From contig JAUXRX010000002.1 of the NCBI GenBank assembly GCA_030681645.1, positions 371,250 through 435,249 on the forward strand: 64,000 nt of DNA, given 5' to 3'. Every line of letters starts with the position of its first letter. Position 1 is the first letter of the stretch. Below, one piece after another: positions 8,741 to 17,827 of this stretch. The notes under the pieces are model-generated. The model had not been told where the DNA came from. It saw nothing but the letters and a program-made list of their open reading frames with translations, and did no database searches. The position numbers and the translations under genes were made by a program. Source of the DNA: Archangium sp. (GTDB lineage: Bacteria > Myxococcota > Myxococcia > Myxococcales > Myxococcaceae).

Positions 8741-10027
8741 ATGTCCCGTCTCCGCTCCCTCGGACTGCTTGCGCTTATGGCTGCGTGCGGCCCGAATCCG
8801 AAGGCTCCCGTGAAGGTGATGGCGCTCATCCCCGATGAGTCCGGCGCCTTCCAGACCACCGCAGTCGAGCTCACCACCGTGTCGAACATCGTCAGCCTCA
8901 AGGGCGACGTGGTGACGATGGTGGGTGGCACGCGGGTGGTGATCGACCCCACCGATCCGCTGCAGCAGCTCAACGGCGGCATCGCGATGATGACCGACGA
9001 GCAGCGCTACGAGGTGATCGTCAAGGAGAAGGGCGGCGACGTACGCGCCCACCTGGTGGACAAGTCGGGCACGCTCTGGCCCGCCGACTTCCACACCTGG
9101 AACATGGTGACGACGTATTACAACTTCGAGCGTTCCTACGCGTACTTCAACGACATCTACGACGGCGTCGACCCGAAGGAACTGCGCCCGCTGCGGGTGC
9201 ACTACTGGTCGCAGGTCGAGCTCAACTCGCCGCCGCTGACGGACAACACGCTCTACCTCTCGTTCATCAAGAGCTTCGTGGTGGCGCCGTTCAAGACCGA
9301 GCAGATGATCCCGCTCTCGATGAACATCGGCGTGATCGGCCACGAGACGGCGCACCGGGTGTTCAACTTCAAGGCGCTGTCCGACGAGGGCATTCACCCC
9401 GCGCTGGGCTCGTGGACCCTCGACGCCTTCAACCTCCTCAAGTCGCTCGACGAGGGCCTCGCCGACTTCCACGGCTTCTCGGTGACGTGCGCCGAGCCCG
9501 CGGGCTGCCGGCCCAACTTCCTGGCCATCTCGCTGTCCGACTCGCGCACGGTAGGCTTCCGCGACGTGGCCCGCACCGACGCCTGCATGGACGAGCCGCT
9601 GCGCACGGCGTTCCGCAACTTCACCCAGCAGCAGTGGGTGACGGCGCCCGAGATGTACAAGGTGGGCAACCTGATCGCCGCGTCGCTGTACCAGGCGGGC
9701 AACCGCCTCGGGAAGCTGGGCATTCTGCAGAAGGCGCTGATCAAGGCCTACGACGACGAGTCGCCCACCACGCCGGGGCTGCGGCAGCTGATCACCAAGA
9801 ACCTCAACACGCCGGCGAAGTTCACGCCGGAAGCGGTGGTCGACGCGATCGCCGCGCACGTGACCGACCCCGAGCTCAACAAGCAGGTCTGCCAGGAGTT
9901 CAGCGTGCGCATGCAGCTGCGTTGCGCCTCCTGGCCGTGCGCGCCTGACGGCGTCGACTTGATGCCTCACTGTCCGTCGACCGCGCGTCGTGACGCCACC
10001 ATCTGCCAGACGCTCCCCCAACCATGA
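8741..10027 (+). CDS. putative zinc metalloprotease lipoprotein (HExxH)
   Basis: A 428-aa lipoprotein. The start ATG 8741 gives a signal peptide ending in the lipobox MAAC (Cys about 13); the reading frame extends upstream but lies antisense within aspS. A zincin motif HETAH is at about 201-205 in the helix VIGHETAHRVFNF, with a downstream acidic ligand candidate in LDEGLADFHG about 35 residues later. This spacing and the DEGLAD sequence are gluzincin-like. The C-terminal 70 residues are Cys-rich (CASWPCAPDG, HCPSTARRD), likely disulfide-bonded. The protein is expected in the periplasm or on the outer membrane. Its stop overlaps the next gene's ATG (ATGA), coupling it to a predicted outer-membrane protein. 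Specific substrate unknown. Confidence 0.82.
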   Translation: MSRLRSLGLLALMAACGPNPKAPVKVMALIPDESGAFQTTAVELTTVSNIVSLKGDVVTMVGGTRVVIDPTDPLQQLNGGIAMMTDEQRYEVIVKEKGGDVRAHLVDKSGTLWPADFHTWNMVTTYYNFERSYAYFNDIYDGVDPKELRPLRVHYWSQVELNSPPLTDNTLYLSFIKSFVVAPFKTEQMIPLSMNIGVIGHETAHRVFNFKALSDEGIHPALGSWTLDAFNLLKSLDEGLADFHGFSVTCAEPAGCRPNFLAISLSDSRTVGFRDVARTDACMDEPLRTAFRNFTQQQWVTAPEMYKVGNLIAASLYQAGNRLGKLGILQKALIKAYDDESPTTPGLRQLITKNLNTPAKFTPEAVVDAIAAHVTDPELNKQVCQEFSVRMQLRCASWPCAPDGVDLMPHCPSTARRDATICQTLPQP

Positions 10028-10764
10028 AACGTCTCCTGCTGGCAGTGACCATGGCGATGTCGATGCTCTCGTTCGCGCAGAGCGACGACGACGCCCCGAT
10101 CCCCTACGGCGACGAGGGCGATGAGGCCTCGGGCGACAAGGTGACGCCGAAGAAGGCGAAGAAGCGGCGCCGCGTCGAAGATGTCCGCGAGGAAGACGAA
10201 GAGGAAAAGGAAGGCGAAGAGTCGCTGGCCTCGGTCGACGACCCGAACGTGGGCGTCGGCGGCGACATCTTCATGGGCGTGGCGTTGCTCGACGGCGCGA
10301 AGAACGGCGTCGACCCGCGCTACTTCTTCGGGCTGCGCTTCACCTGGGAATTCGGCCGGCTCATCCCCGACGAGTTCCTGCGCGAGATGTTCTTCATGGA
10401 CGTCGCGTGGACGTACGCGGCGAGCAAGGAAGGCACCACGCAGGTCAACGTCGACACGCACCTGCACAACTTCACCCTCGCGCCCGCCTTCACCCTGCCC
10501 TTCGGCAGCAAGTCACCCGCGGCCATCTACGCGCAGGTGGGGCTCGGGTTCGATTACTCGTACAGCGTGACGAAGATCGACACGCAGACGGTGACGCTGG
10601 GTGGCACCAAGTTCCTGTTCCAGTACGGGCTGGGGTTGCGCTTCCGCCCGGCGCTGGTGGGGGACGGGACGATCCGGCTCCAGATCCGCCTCGAGGTGAC
10701 GCGGTTCATCCGCGGGTACATGCACGACATGTACTTCGGCGCCGGCGCGGGGATGATCTTCTGA
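10024..10764 (+). CDS. outer-membrane beta-barrel-like protein with charged linker
   Basis: A 246-aa exported protein. The signal peptide has the form MKRLLLAVTMAMSMLSFAQ with cleavage after about residue 19. Residues about 20-70 form a very acidic then Lys/Arg-rich linker (KKAKKRRRVEDVREEDEEEKE) likely disordered. From residue 75 onward, alternating hydrophobic and aromatic strands (GGDIFMGVAL, FGLRFTWEFGRL, YAQVGLGFDYSY) and a C-terminal aromatic pattern ending MYFGAGAGMIF suggest a small beta-barrel or porin-like fold. ATGA overlap with the metalloprotease-like lipoprotein gene indicates joint expression. Function unknown. Confidence 0.75.
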   Translation: MKRLLLAVTMAMSMLSFAQSDDDAPIPYGDEGDEASGDKVTPKKAKKRRRVEDVREEDEEEKEGEESLASVDDPNVGVGGDIFMGVALLDGAKNGVDPRYFFGLRFTWEFGRLIPDEFLREMFFMDVAWTYAASKEGTTQVNVDTHLHNFTLAPAFTLPFGSKSPAAIYAQVGLGFDYSYSVTKIDTQTVTLGGTKFLFQYGLGLRFRPALVGDGTIRLQIRLEVTRFIRGYMHDMYFGAGAGMIF

Positions 10765-10820
10765 TTTGTCGGACGATGACGGCGCCACGCGGTTTACAGC
10801 GAACCTCGGACTTCAAGGGT

Positions 10821-11342
10821 TCATTCGGTCGCCGCGACGATGTCGATGGGCAAGAACATGGGAACCGGCTCACCCTGCAGCAGGGTACCTTCCCGCACGT
10901 CTTCGAGCGCGATGAAGCCGTGGCGCTCGTAGAACCCGACCGCCTCGGGTTTTGCGTCAGTCACCAGGCCCACGCACCCGGCTGAATCACGCTGCTTCAG
11001 CGCCAGGAGGAGGACATGGCGAAGCAACGCCTTGCCGACCCCTGCTTTCTGCGCACGTAGATCCACGCCGATCCGAGCCAGACGCAACACCGGCAAGGGA
11101 TAGTTGGGCGGCCGCTTTGCGCCGAGCGGCAGATCCTCGCGAAGCACTGCGCCCGCCGTCACGGTCGCAAAGCCCAGGATGACCTCCTCGGCCACTGCGA
11201 CGTAGGTGACGGACAGGTGGTGCTTGAACTGGTTCTGCCCCGCGAAGTGATGGAAAAAGCGATCGAGGTCCGCCTGTCCGCAACTGAACGAGCCACGGTC
11301 GTCCGACTCCAGGAGCGGGCGGACTTCGAGCTCACTTCCCAC
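10821..11342 (-). CDS. GNAT acetyltransferase, candidate type II toxin
   Basis: A 173-aa GNAT protein: FSCGQADLDRFFHHFAGQNQ at the N-terminus, the acetyl-CoA loop QKAGVGKALL (about 97-106) and the YERHGFIAL motif B region. This architecture (CGxxxLDxFF start, about 170 aa) matches GNAT toxins such as TacT/AtaT, which acetylate the amino group of aminoacyl-tRNA and block translation. GTG start at 11342; the gene begins 11 bp inside the end of an upstream RHH-type antitoxin gene, the usual order for this class. The tRNA target is inferred from the family. Confidence 0.86.
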   Translation of the reverse strand: MGSELEVRPLLESDDRGSFSCGQADLDRFFHHFAGQNQFKHHLSVTYVAVAEEVILGFATVTAGAVLREDLPLGAKRPPNYPLPVLRLARIGVDLRAQKAGVGKALLRHVLLLALKQRDSAGCVGLVTDAKPEAVGFYERHGFIALEDVREGTLLQGEPVPMFLPIDIVAATE

Positions 11343-11601
11343 GCATCAACTCGATCAGGGCACGGGTGGGCTTGGGCGGCCGCTTCAAGAGCTTCACGAG
11401 TCTGTCGAACGCCGCGTTTCCGAGCACGATTCGGGTCGGAATGAACGCCTCGTCAGGGAGCTCGCTGCGGGACTCCATGAAGTAGAGCAGGGCCTGCTCG
11501 ACGACGAAGTTCTTCTTGAGCCCCCGACTCTCGGTGAACCGATCCAACTTCTCTCGAGTCGTAGTTGAGACACTTGCGGAGATTTGAGCTTCCTGACCCA
11601 T
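11332..11601 (-). CDS. RHH-type (DUF1778-like) antitoxin
   Basis: An 89-aa protein with an N-terminal ribbon-helix-helix pattern (AQISASVSTTTREKLDRF, then GLKKNFVVEQALLYF) and a C-terminal tail that would bind the toxin (LPDEAFIPTRIVL). ATG 11601 is preferred to the longer reading from 11682 because a GGAGG Shine-Dalgarno sits 7 bases before it and the extra 27 residues are not RHH-like. Members of this class repress their own operon in complex with the GNAT toxin. The 77-bp stretch upstream (11602-11678) carries two similar T-rich tracts (AGTTTT and AGATTTT) that could be operator half-sites; this is tentative. Confidence 0.83.
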   Translation of the reverse strand: MGQEAQISASVSTTTREKLDRFTESRGLKKNFVVEQALLYFMESRSELPDEAFIPTRIVLGNAAFDRLVKLLKRPPKPTRALIELMRGK

Positions 11602-11678
11602 GAACGAGCCTCCAGACGGGGCGAACATGGAAAATCTAGGCCAAAACTGGAGGAGCGTGGAAGCCCATGCCCATCCAC

Positions 11679-13430
11679 TCATGCAGGGCTCGCGCGCAGC
11701 TGCGTGAGCTTGAGGGCGAGCCGGCTGACGCCCCGGTACTCGTCGATCGAGATCTTGAAGGCGAGATCGATCGGCCCCTCGGTCAGGCCCACCTTGTCGG
11801 CCAACCGGAACCCGATCACGTCGAAGGCGGGCGCAGACTCGAGGGTGAGCTTCAGGTGCCCCGGCTCGCCGGGCGTCTTGTTCTGCAGCACGCGGGGCGC
11901 CGCGACCTGGCCGCGCATCGCCAGCACCGGCTCGGGGTTGCCCATGCCGAACGGCGCCAGCTTCTGCAGGGCCTCGACCGCCTTCTCGTCCAGCTCCTTC
12001 GCGCTCACCACCGCGTCGATGCGGCAGCGCGGAATGAGCGCGGCGTCGTCGAGGCGCTCACCGGCGACCGTCTCGAAGGCGAGCGTGAACTCGGCCAGCT
12101 TCGCGGGATCGATCGACAGGCCCGCGGCCGCCTTGTGGCCACCGAAGCGCGCCAGCATGCCGCTGATCGACTTGATCGCGTCGTGGAGGTGGAAGCCCTC
12201 GATGCTGCGGGCCGAGCCCTTGCCCATGCCGTCGTGCACGCCGATCAGGATGGTGGGCCGGTGGAAGCGCTCGACGATGCGCGAGGCGACGATGCCCACC
12301 ACGCCGGGGTGCCAGTCAGGTGAAGAGAGCACGAGCCCACGCACGCCCCGCGCCACCGCGGCCTCGGCCTGCTCGATGGCCCCGTTGAGCATGGCGCGCT
12401 CGATCTGCTGCCGCTCGGCGTTGGCCGAATCGAGCGCGCGAGCGAGGGGGAGCGCCGTCTCGTAGTTGGGCGCGAGCAGGCACTGCAGGCCCACTGACGC
12501 GTCGTCGAGGCGGCCGGCCGCGTTGATGCGGGGCCCGAGGCGGAAACCGACGGTGCCAGCGGTGATCTCGATACCGCCGACCTCGGCGACGTCCTTGAGC
12601 GCGCGCACTCCGGGGCGACGGCCGGCGGTCAGTTCCTTGAGGCCATGCGTCACCAGGATGCGGTTGGCGCCGGTGAGCGGCACCACGTCGGCCACGGTCG
12701 CCAACGCGACGAGGTCGAGGAGCTGCTTCAGGTTCGGTTCCTGCTTGCCGGCGAAGAAGCCGCGCTCGCGCAGCGTCTTGCGCAGGCCCATGCAGAGGTT
12801 GAACGTCACCCCGCCCGCGCAGAGCCACTTGGTGGGGTACTCGCAGCCCGGCTGCAGCGGGTTGAGCACCGCGACCGCGTTGGGCATCACCTCGGGCACC
12901 GCGTGGTGATCGACCACGATCACGTTCACGCCCAGCGCGTTGGCCCGCTCGATCTCCGCGTGCGAGGTGATGCCGCAGTCGAGGGTGATGAGCAGCTTCG
13001 TGCCCTCGGCCGCGAGGCGCTCGATGGCCGCTCGGTTGAGGCCGTAGCCTTCCTCGAGGCGGTGCGGAATGTACGTGCGCACCTCGAGCCCGACCTGGCG
13101 CAGGAAGGTGGTGAGCAGCGCGGTCGAGGACACGCCGTCGACGTCGTAGTCGCCGTAGAGCGTCACGGGTTCCTGGTTCAGGATCGCCTGGAGGATCCGC
13201 TCTACCGCCTGCGGCAAGCCCTTCATGGTGAAGGGATCGGGCAGCTCGGTCAGCGCATCGGAGAGGAACTTCGTCGCGTCTGCGGCGGTGCGGTAGCCGC
13301 GGGCCACCAACACCCTCGCCACCACCGGGTGCAGCTTGAGCTCAGCGCCCACCACGCGCGCCGCCTCGTCGAGGTCGGCCTGGGGGAGCTCGCTGCGATC
13401 TGCCGGGAATACCCAACGTGGTTCGGTCAC
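11679..13430 (-). CDS. recJ: single-stranded-DNA-specific exonuclease RecJ
   Basis: A 5'-3' ssDNA exonuclease for recombination, mismatch and base-excision repair. It is 583 aa, close to the family norm. DHH-superfamily motifs in order: YGDYDVDG (motif I), LITLDCGI, VIVVDHHAVP (DHH), GPRINAAGRLDD, and the DHHA1 motif FGGHKAAAG. The C-terminal OB-fold (GQVAAPRVL to LAFKISIDEYRG) is present. GTG 13430 (VTEPRWVFP) is the likely start; extending to 13556 adds 42 atypical residues. It is divergent from the PilZ-kinase gene across about 130 bp. Confidence 0.96.
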   Translation of the reverse strand: MTEPRWVFPADRSELPQADLDEAARVVGAELKLHPVVARVLVARGYRTAADATKFLSDALTELPDPFTMKGLPQAVERILQAILNQEPVTLYGDYDVDGVSSTALLTTFLRQVGLEVRTYIPHRLEEGYGLNRAAIERLAAEGTKLLITLDCGITSHAEIERANALGVNVIVVDHHAVPEVMPNAVAVLNPLQPGCEYPTKWLCAGGVTFNLCMGLRKTLRERGFFAGKQEPNLKQLLDLVALATVADVVPLTGANRILVTHGLKELTAGRRPGVRALKDVAEVGGIEITAGTVGFRLGPRINAAGRLDDASVGLQCLLAPNYETALPLARALDSANAERQQIERAMLNGAIEQAEAAVARGVRGLVLSSPDWHPGVVGIVASRIVERFHRPTILIGVHDGMGKGSARSIEGFHLHDAIKSISGMLARFGGHKAAAGLSIDPAKLAEFTLAFETVAGERLDDAALIPRCRIDAVVSAKELDEKAVEALQKLAPFGMGNPEPVLAMRGQVAAPRVLQNKTPGEPGHLKLTLESAPAFDVIGFRLADKVGLTEGPIDLAFKISIDEYRGVSRLALKLTQLRASPA

Positions 13431-13561
13431 GCCCGATGACCTAGCACGGGGGTCCGACACTGTGCCGAATTGACCAGTGATTTCAGATGCTTTGACCAGG
13501 CGAGGAGCGGCCTGGCGCCACGGCCACGCGGCGGTCGCCAACGTCGCACCCATCACCGCAC

Positions 13562-15241
13562 GTGGCTATGTTCGCGCGAGTGAACACAGCGGGCGAGACG
13601 ATCGAACGAGCGATCGTCTTCGAAGGGGCATACGGCTACCGGAGGCTCAGCGCCCAGCGCTGTCTCACGGAGTGGCGCTCACAGTTCGCCGGGGCGCTGC
13701 TCCAGGTCGATCTCGCCCTGGGCGAGCCCGGGCCCGTGCTCTTCGTCATCCTGCGGTTCCGGGAAGATCGCTTCGACGACGCCCTGCACGCGCGCATCGT
13801 CGAGACCGGGGAACATGCGGGCGGCCGGGTGCTGCCGCTGAGCGAGCTGGAGTACCGCGAGCGCGGACATTTTCTCACCCGGCTCAACGAGTGCGCAGAC
13901 CAGCGGCTGGGCCTCGAGCCGGACAAGGTGCTGTCCGGCCTCCTCGCGCTGTTCAAGGGGATCAAGGAACGTCGCAAGGCCGTGCGTCACCCGGTGGAGG
14001 CGGCCGCGGTGATGAAGGTGGGCGGCGAGGCGGTGCAGGCCTCGGTGGAAGACCTCTCGGCGGGCGGCGCGCTGCTGCGCACCTCGCAACCTCCCGCGCC
14101 GAAGGCGAAGGTCGAGCTCGAGGTGACGCTGCCGAGCGGGCCCGTGAGCGCGCTGGCCACGGTGGTGAACGTCTCGGAGCGCGGCGTGTCGCTGCAGTTC
14201 GCGGCCGAAGCAGCCCACGGGCTCGAGGAGAAGCTCGAGGCGCTCCCCCAGGCGAAGCTCGACACGCAATTGACGGTGGCCTCGCTCACCACCGCGCCGT
14301 CCGAGCCGAAGCCCGCGGCCCTCGAGCGCGTGGGGAACTACGAGCTGCTCTCGGTGCTCGGCGTGGGCGGCACGGCCGAGGTGCACTTCGCCCGCGTGCT
14401 CGCGGGGCCGAAGCAGGGCCAGCACGTGGCGCTCAAGCGGCTGCACCAGCGCCGCACGCAAGACGCCGAGGCGGTGAAGTACTTCGAGAAGGAAGCGACG
14501 ACGCTCGCGCTGCTGAAGCACGCGAACATCGTGCGCACGCTGGACGCCGGGGTGTTCGACGGCCACCAGTGCCTGGTGATGGAGCTGATCGACGGGCACG
14601 ACCTGGGGCAAATCCTCCGCAAGGCGCGCGCGAAGAAGAAGCCCCTGCCGGTGGACGTGGCCTGCTACGCGGCGAAGGTGCTGCTCGACGCGCTGGGCGC
14701 GGTGCACGCCGCGAAGGACGCGAAGGGCGCGCCGCTCGAGCTGGTGCACGGCGACGTCTCTCCGCACAACCTGTTCGTCTCGAAGACGGGGATCATCAAG
14801 CTGGGAGACTTCGGGCTCACCCGGCGCGCGAGCCTCGAGGTGGCAGGCACCATCGAGCAGGGGCGGCCGACCTACCTCTCGCCAGAGGTCCTCGACGGGG
14901 AAGTGTCGCAGGCCGCCGACCTCTGGGCCGCCGCGGTCACCCTGTACGAGCTGCTCACGCTCGAGCAGCCCTTCGGGGGAAACACCCTCGACGAGCTCAC
15001 CGAGGCCATTCGCCACGAGCGCGAAGCCCCGTTGCGCGACCGCCGCGACGACGTCTCGGGTCCGCTCGAGGCCGTGCTCAAGGGCGCGCTCGAGAAGGAC
15101 CGCACGCTCCGGTTCCAGACCGCGAAGGACTTCGCTGACGCTGTCTCGCCGCATTTCCACCCGGTTCGGGCGCCGAAGCGGCTGGCCGACGTGGTGAAGG
15201 AGCTGTTCTCGTCGAATCCCCCGCCGGCAGCGCAGCGCTGA
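13562..15241 (+). CDS. PilZ domain fused to Ser/Thr protein kinase
   Basis: A 559-aa cytosolic signalling protein. Residues 1-130 form an unassigned domain. Residues about 135-235 are a PilZ domain with both c-di-GMP contact motifs: RKAVR (RxxxR) and DLSAGG (DxSxxG). Residues about 258-520 are a Hanks-type kinase: GVGGTAEV glycine-rich loop, VALKR Lys near 290, HGDVSPHN catalytic loop near 396 (HGD in place of HRD), GDFG near 416 and an APE-equivalent SPEV. No transmembrane segment is seen. Prediction: kinase activity modulated by c-di-GMP. Start GTG 13562 or ATG 13568; neither has a strong Shine-Dalgarno. A small membrane-protein gene follows 30 bp downstream. Confidence 0.92.
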   Translation: MAMFARVNTAGETIERAIVFEGAYGYRRLSAQRCLTEWRSQFAGALLQVDLALGEPGPVLFVILRFREDRFDDALHARIVETGEHAGGRVLPLSELEYRERGHFLTRLNECADQRLGLEPDKVLSGLLALFKGIKERRKAVRHPVEAAAVMKVGGEAVQASVEDLSAGGALLRTSQPPAPKAKVELEVTLPSGPVSALATVVNVSERGVSLQFAAEAAHGLEEKLEALPQAKLDTQLTVASLTTAPSEPKPAALERVGNYELLSVLGVGGTAEVHFARVLAGPKQGQHVALKRLHQRRTQDAEAVKYFEKEATTLALLKHANIVRTLDAGVFDGHQCLVMELIDGHDLGQILRKARAKKKPLPVDVACYAAKVLLDALGAVHAAKDAKGAPLELVHGDVSPHNLFVSKTGIIKLGDFGLTRRASLEVAGTIEQGRPTYLSPEVLDGEVSQAADLWAAAVTLYELLTLEQPFGGNTLDELTEAIRHEREAPLRDRRDDVSGPLEAVLKGALEKDRTLRFQTAKDFADAVSPHFHPVRAPKRLADVVKELFSSNPPPAAQR

Positions 15242-15271
15242 GCTTCAAGCGGTGGGAGCTATGCTGTCGAA

Positions 15272-15556
15272 GTGATGAGCTCTTCCCCGCGAGTTCAGCG
15301 GCTCAGCCAGCTGGTCGCGTGGGTTGCCGGCCTGAACTTCCTCGCACTCTGGGTGCTGCTCGCATCAATTCCCAGCTGGGCACCGGAGGCACCTCGAGAC
15401 ACGTACACCCATCCGGTGCAATTCCGGGGCAACCACATCCGCTACGTGCCGAGCCCGGTTGGCCGCTACGTGGACCTGGGACTGTGGGTCCACTTCGGGT
15501 TGCTTGCCGCAAGCCTGGGTGTGGCCCGGTGGCTCAGACCACGCCCTACGGAGTGA
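15272..15556 (+). CDS. small membrane protein, two predicted TM segments
   Basis: A 94-aa protein with two hydrophobic stretches (about 12-32, LVAWVAGLNFLALWVLLASI, and about 66-84, LGLWVHFGLLAASLGVA) separated by a polar loop. Start GTG 15272 or ATG 15275, with GGGAG about 13 bases upstream. It follows the PilZ-kinase and may be co-transcribed. Its 3' end overlaps the 3' end of the convergent hydrolase gene by 11 bp. No family recognised; coding status rests on frame-specific hydrophobicity and GC3. Confidence 0.6.
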   Translation: MMSSSPRVQRLSQLVAWVAGLNFLALWVLLASIPSWAPEAPRDTYTHPVQFRGNHIRYVPSPVGRYVDLGLWVHFGLLAASLGVARWLRPRPTE

Positions 15557-17786
15557 AGGGCACGTTCACGCTCTGCACCCACTCGCGGCACGGCTGACCG
15601 CGCAGCGACGGGCACGGAGGCGCCGCCGTCGGCACGGGCACCCCCGCCAACCGCGGCAGCACGATCTTCGACGGGTGCGCCGCGTCGTGAGCGATCCCGT
15701 ACTTCACCATCTCGGGGAACGTCTTGTTCGCGAAGCGCCAGTCAGCCCGCACGCCGCCCGGCGTGTCGATCGACACCCGAATGCGCGAGCCCGTGCGCAT
15801 CGCGTGCGCGAAGCCGGCGGTGCCGACGCGCACCGGCGTCCACTGGTTGAGCGGCAGCGGCTCCCACGCGTTCTCCTGGAGCGTCTGCGCCGGCCACAGC
15901 CGCGTCGCCGCGGGGCCCGGCTTGCGGTGGCTGGCGCGCAGCCAACCCGACTGCACGTACATCTCCTTGCCGTCCGCGCGGACCTCCGAGAGCGTCACCT
16001 CGAGATCGGCATCATCCACCGGCGAGTTGAGGAAGAGATCGAAGCTCGCCGTGCCCATCATCATCATGTCGGCCGTGAGCGGCTCGCTCTCGAACACCAC
16101 CGCCCCACCTGAGGCCGGCTGCTGCCACGCGTAGTGCGGAATGCGCGCCCACACGTTGCCGTCGGGAGCGAGCACGCCCACCGCGCCCGCCACGGGATCG
16201 AGCGAGAACGACGAGGCCGCAGCGGCGACGGTCGGAGCCCCGGCCGCGAGCGCCCCACCCGGCTGGAAGTGCAGCTCGAGCGGGTCGGTCTCAGGCGGGG
16301 GCCACTGCGAGAAGCCATGGGCGAACGATTCTTCCGGGGCGCCGAGCGCCATCGGGTCACCCGCCCCGCTCTCGAACAACACGTTCAGCTTCGGCTCGGC
16401 CTTCCACGCCGCGAGCGCCTCTTCATAGGTCTCGTAGTGCGCGAACCGCGACGGCGGCAGCACCAGCGGCGCGTCGAAGAAGTTGCTGTAGAGCAGCGGC
16501 GAGACGTTGCGCACCTTCGCCGGGTCGATCGGCCTGCGCTTCGCCACGAACAGCTCGAGGAAGCTCTGCCACTCCATCGAGATCTTCGGCCCGAAGCCGT
16601 CGATGTGCACGCCGTTGATCGCCGTCATCCGCAGCGACGGGGCGTTCACGAAGCGATCGAAGAGCAGGAAGAAATACGGGCCCGTCTGCTCGTCCTGCCA
16701 GGAGCCGGTGATGAACACGGGCACCTCGATGCGATCGACGAAGGTGGTCGGGTTGAACCGATCGTGCTCGGCCGGATCGTAGAAGACGATCTTCCGCGCC
16801 TGGGCGACGTTGTCGATCAGCTGGCTGTGCAGCAGCTGGTTCTCGGCGCAGACGGTGTCGCCGGCGTCGACGCGCTTCTGCTCCCAGCCCTGGCCGTACG
16901 GCACCGCCTTGGCGAGCACGTTGGTCACCCAGCTCACCGCGAAGCCGTCGTTGAGGATGCCGCCCGGCAGCAGCGTGCTGTCGGTGCTGCCGATGACCGA
17001 CATCGGCGCGATCGCCGCGAGCCCCGGGGGACGCGCGCTGGCCACGAAGAGCTGGGTGATGCCCGGGTACGAGAGCCCGACCATTCCCACCTGGTGGTGC
17101 AGCGTCCATTCCTGCGCGGCGACGATCTCGATCACGTCGTAGCCGTCGAGCACCTGCAGCGTCTCGAAGTAGTCGTACGCGCCGCCCGAGCAGCCCGTGC
17201 CGCGCACGTTCACGCTCACCGTGGCGTAGCCCATCATTCCCGCGAGCATCGCCGAGGGATCGGTCGGCGGCGCCTTCATGATGGGGAACTCCCCCCAGAG
17301 GAACTCGAGATCGGGGTTCGCCTCACCCGGCTCCGAGGCGTTGTAGCCGCTGTAGTTCACCACCGTGGGGAACGGGCCCTTACCGCGGGGCAACGTCACC
17401 CAGGCCGACAACGTCGTGCCGTCGCGCATGGTGAGGTAGTTGAAGCCGGCCTCGAGCTTCTGCGCCGCGTAGGTCTCGACCTTCGGCGTGCTCGACTCCA
17501 CCGACATCACCGTGAGCAACCGCGACTGCTCGGGGGCCTTGTCGGTCGTCTTGACCAGGTAGTCCTTGCCCGGTGCGAGCCTGCGGAAGACCAGGCTGCC
17601 CTGCTCGTCCACCGTGCCCGAGGCGACCTCCTGGCCCTTGCCGTCGACGACCACCAGCGTCGCGCCCGGCGTGGCATGCGTCACGTGGAGCTGCTCCACG
17701 CTCTCACGCACCTGAAAGGTCGCTTCACGCCCGCAGCCGAGCGCCAGCACCACAGAAAAAACCGTCAGGAAATGTAGTGACCGCAT
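15546..17786 (-). CDS. CocE/NonD (X-Pro dipeptidyl-peptidase S15) hydrolase, lipoprotein
   Basis: A 746-aa secreted hydrolase. The signal peptide ends in lipobox LGC (Cys about 18). Residues about 30-95 form a small beta-sandwich resembling carboxypeptidase-regulatory-like domains (TPGATLVVVDGKGQEVASG). An alpha/beta-hydrolase of the S15/CocE family follows, with the oxyanion region VNVRGTGCSGG, the nucleophile motif GLSYPG (Ser near 240) and a late His candidate in GVHIDGFG. The C-terminal 230 residues form the jelly-roll typical of the family (SFDLFLNSPVDDADLEV, RVSIDTPGG). Substrates could be esters, acyl compounds or X-Pro peptides; the sequence does not decide. A strong GGGGG Shine-Dalgarno precedes ATG 17786. 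Confidence 0.9.
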   Translation of the reverse strand: MRSLHFLTVFSVVLALGCGREATFQVRESVEQLHVTHATPGATLVVVDGKGQEVASGTVDEQGSLVFRRLAPGKDYLVKTTDKAPEQSRLLTVMSVESSTPKVETYAAQKLEAGFNYLTMRDGTTLSAWVTLPRGKGPFPTVVNYSGYNASEPGEANPDLEFLWGEFPIMKAPPTDPSAMLAGMMGYATVSVNVRGTGCSGGAYDYFETLQVLDGYDVIEIVAAQEWTLHHQVGMVGLSYPGITQLFVASARPPGLAAIAPMSVIGSTDSTLLPGGILNDGFAVSWVTNVLAKAVPYGQGWEQKRVDAGDTVCAENQLLHSQLIDNVAQARKIVFYDPAEHDRFNPTTFVDRIEVPVFITGSWQDEQTGPYFFLLFDRFVNAPSLRMTAINGVHIDGFGPKISMEWQSFLELFVAKRRPIDPAKVRNVSPLLYSNFFDAPLVLPPSRFAHYETYEEALAAWKAEPKLNVLFESGAGDPMALGAPEESFAHGFSQWPPPETDPLELHFQPGGALAAGAPTVAAAASSFSLDPVAGAVGVLAPDGNVWARIPHYAWQQPASGGAVVFESEPLTADMMMMGTASFDLFLNSPVDDADLEVTLSEVRADGKEMYVQSGWLRASHRKPGPAATRLWPAQTLQENAWEPLPLNQWTPVRVGTAGFAHAMRTGSRIRVSIDTPGGVRADWRFANKTFPEMVKYGIAHDAAHPSKIVLPRLAGVPVPTAAPPCPSLRGQPCREWVQSVNVPFTP

Positions 17787-17827
17787 GGTCCCCCTTTGTT
17801 TGGCGCGGATGTAGCGGTGCCCTCAGC

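Noticed and set aside
7337..10021. 894-aa reverse ORF over aspS and the metalloprotease gene
   Set aside because: The translation is an Arg/His-rich shadow with no recognisable motifs; aspS in the other frame is unambiguous.
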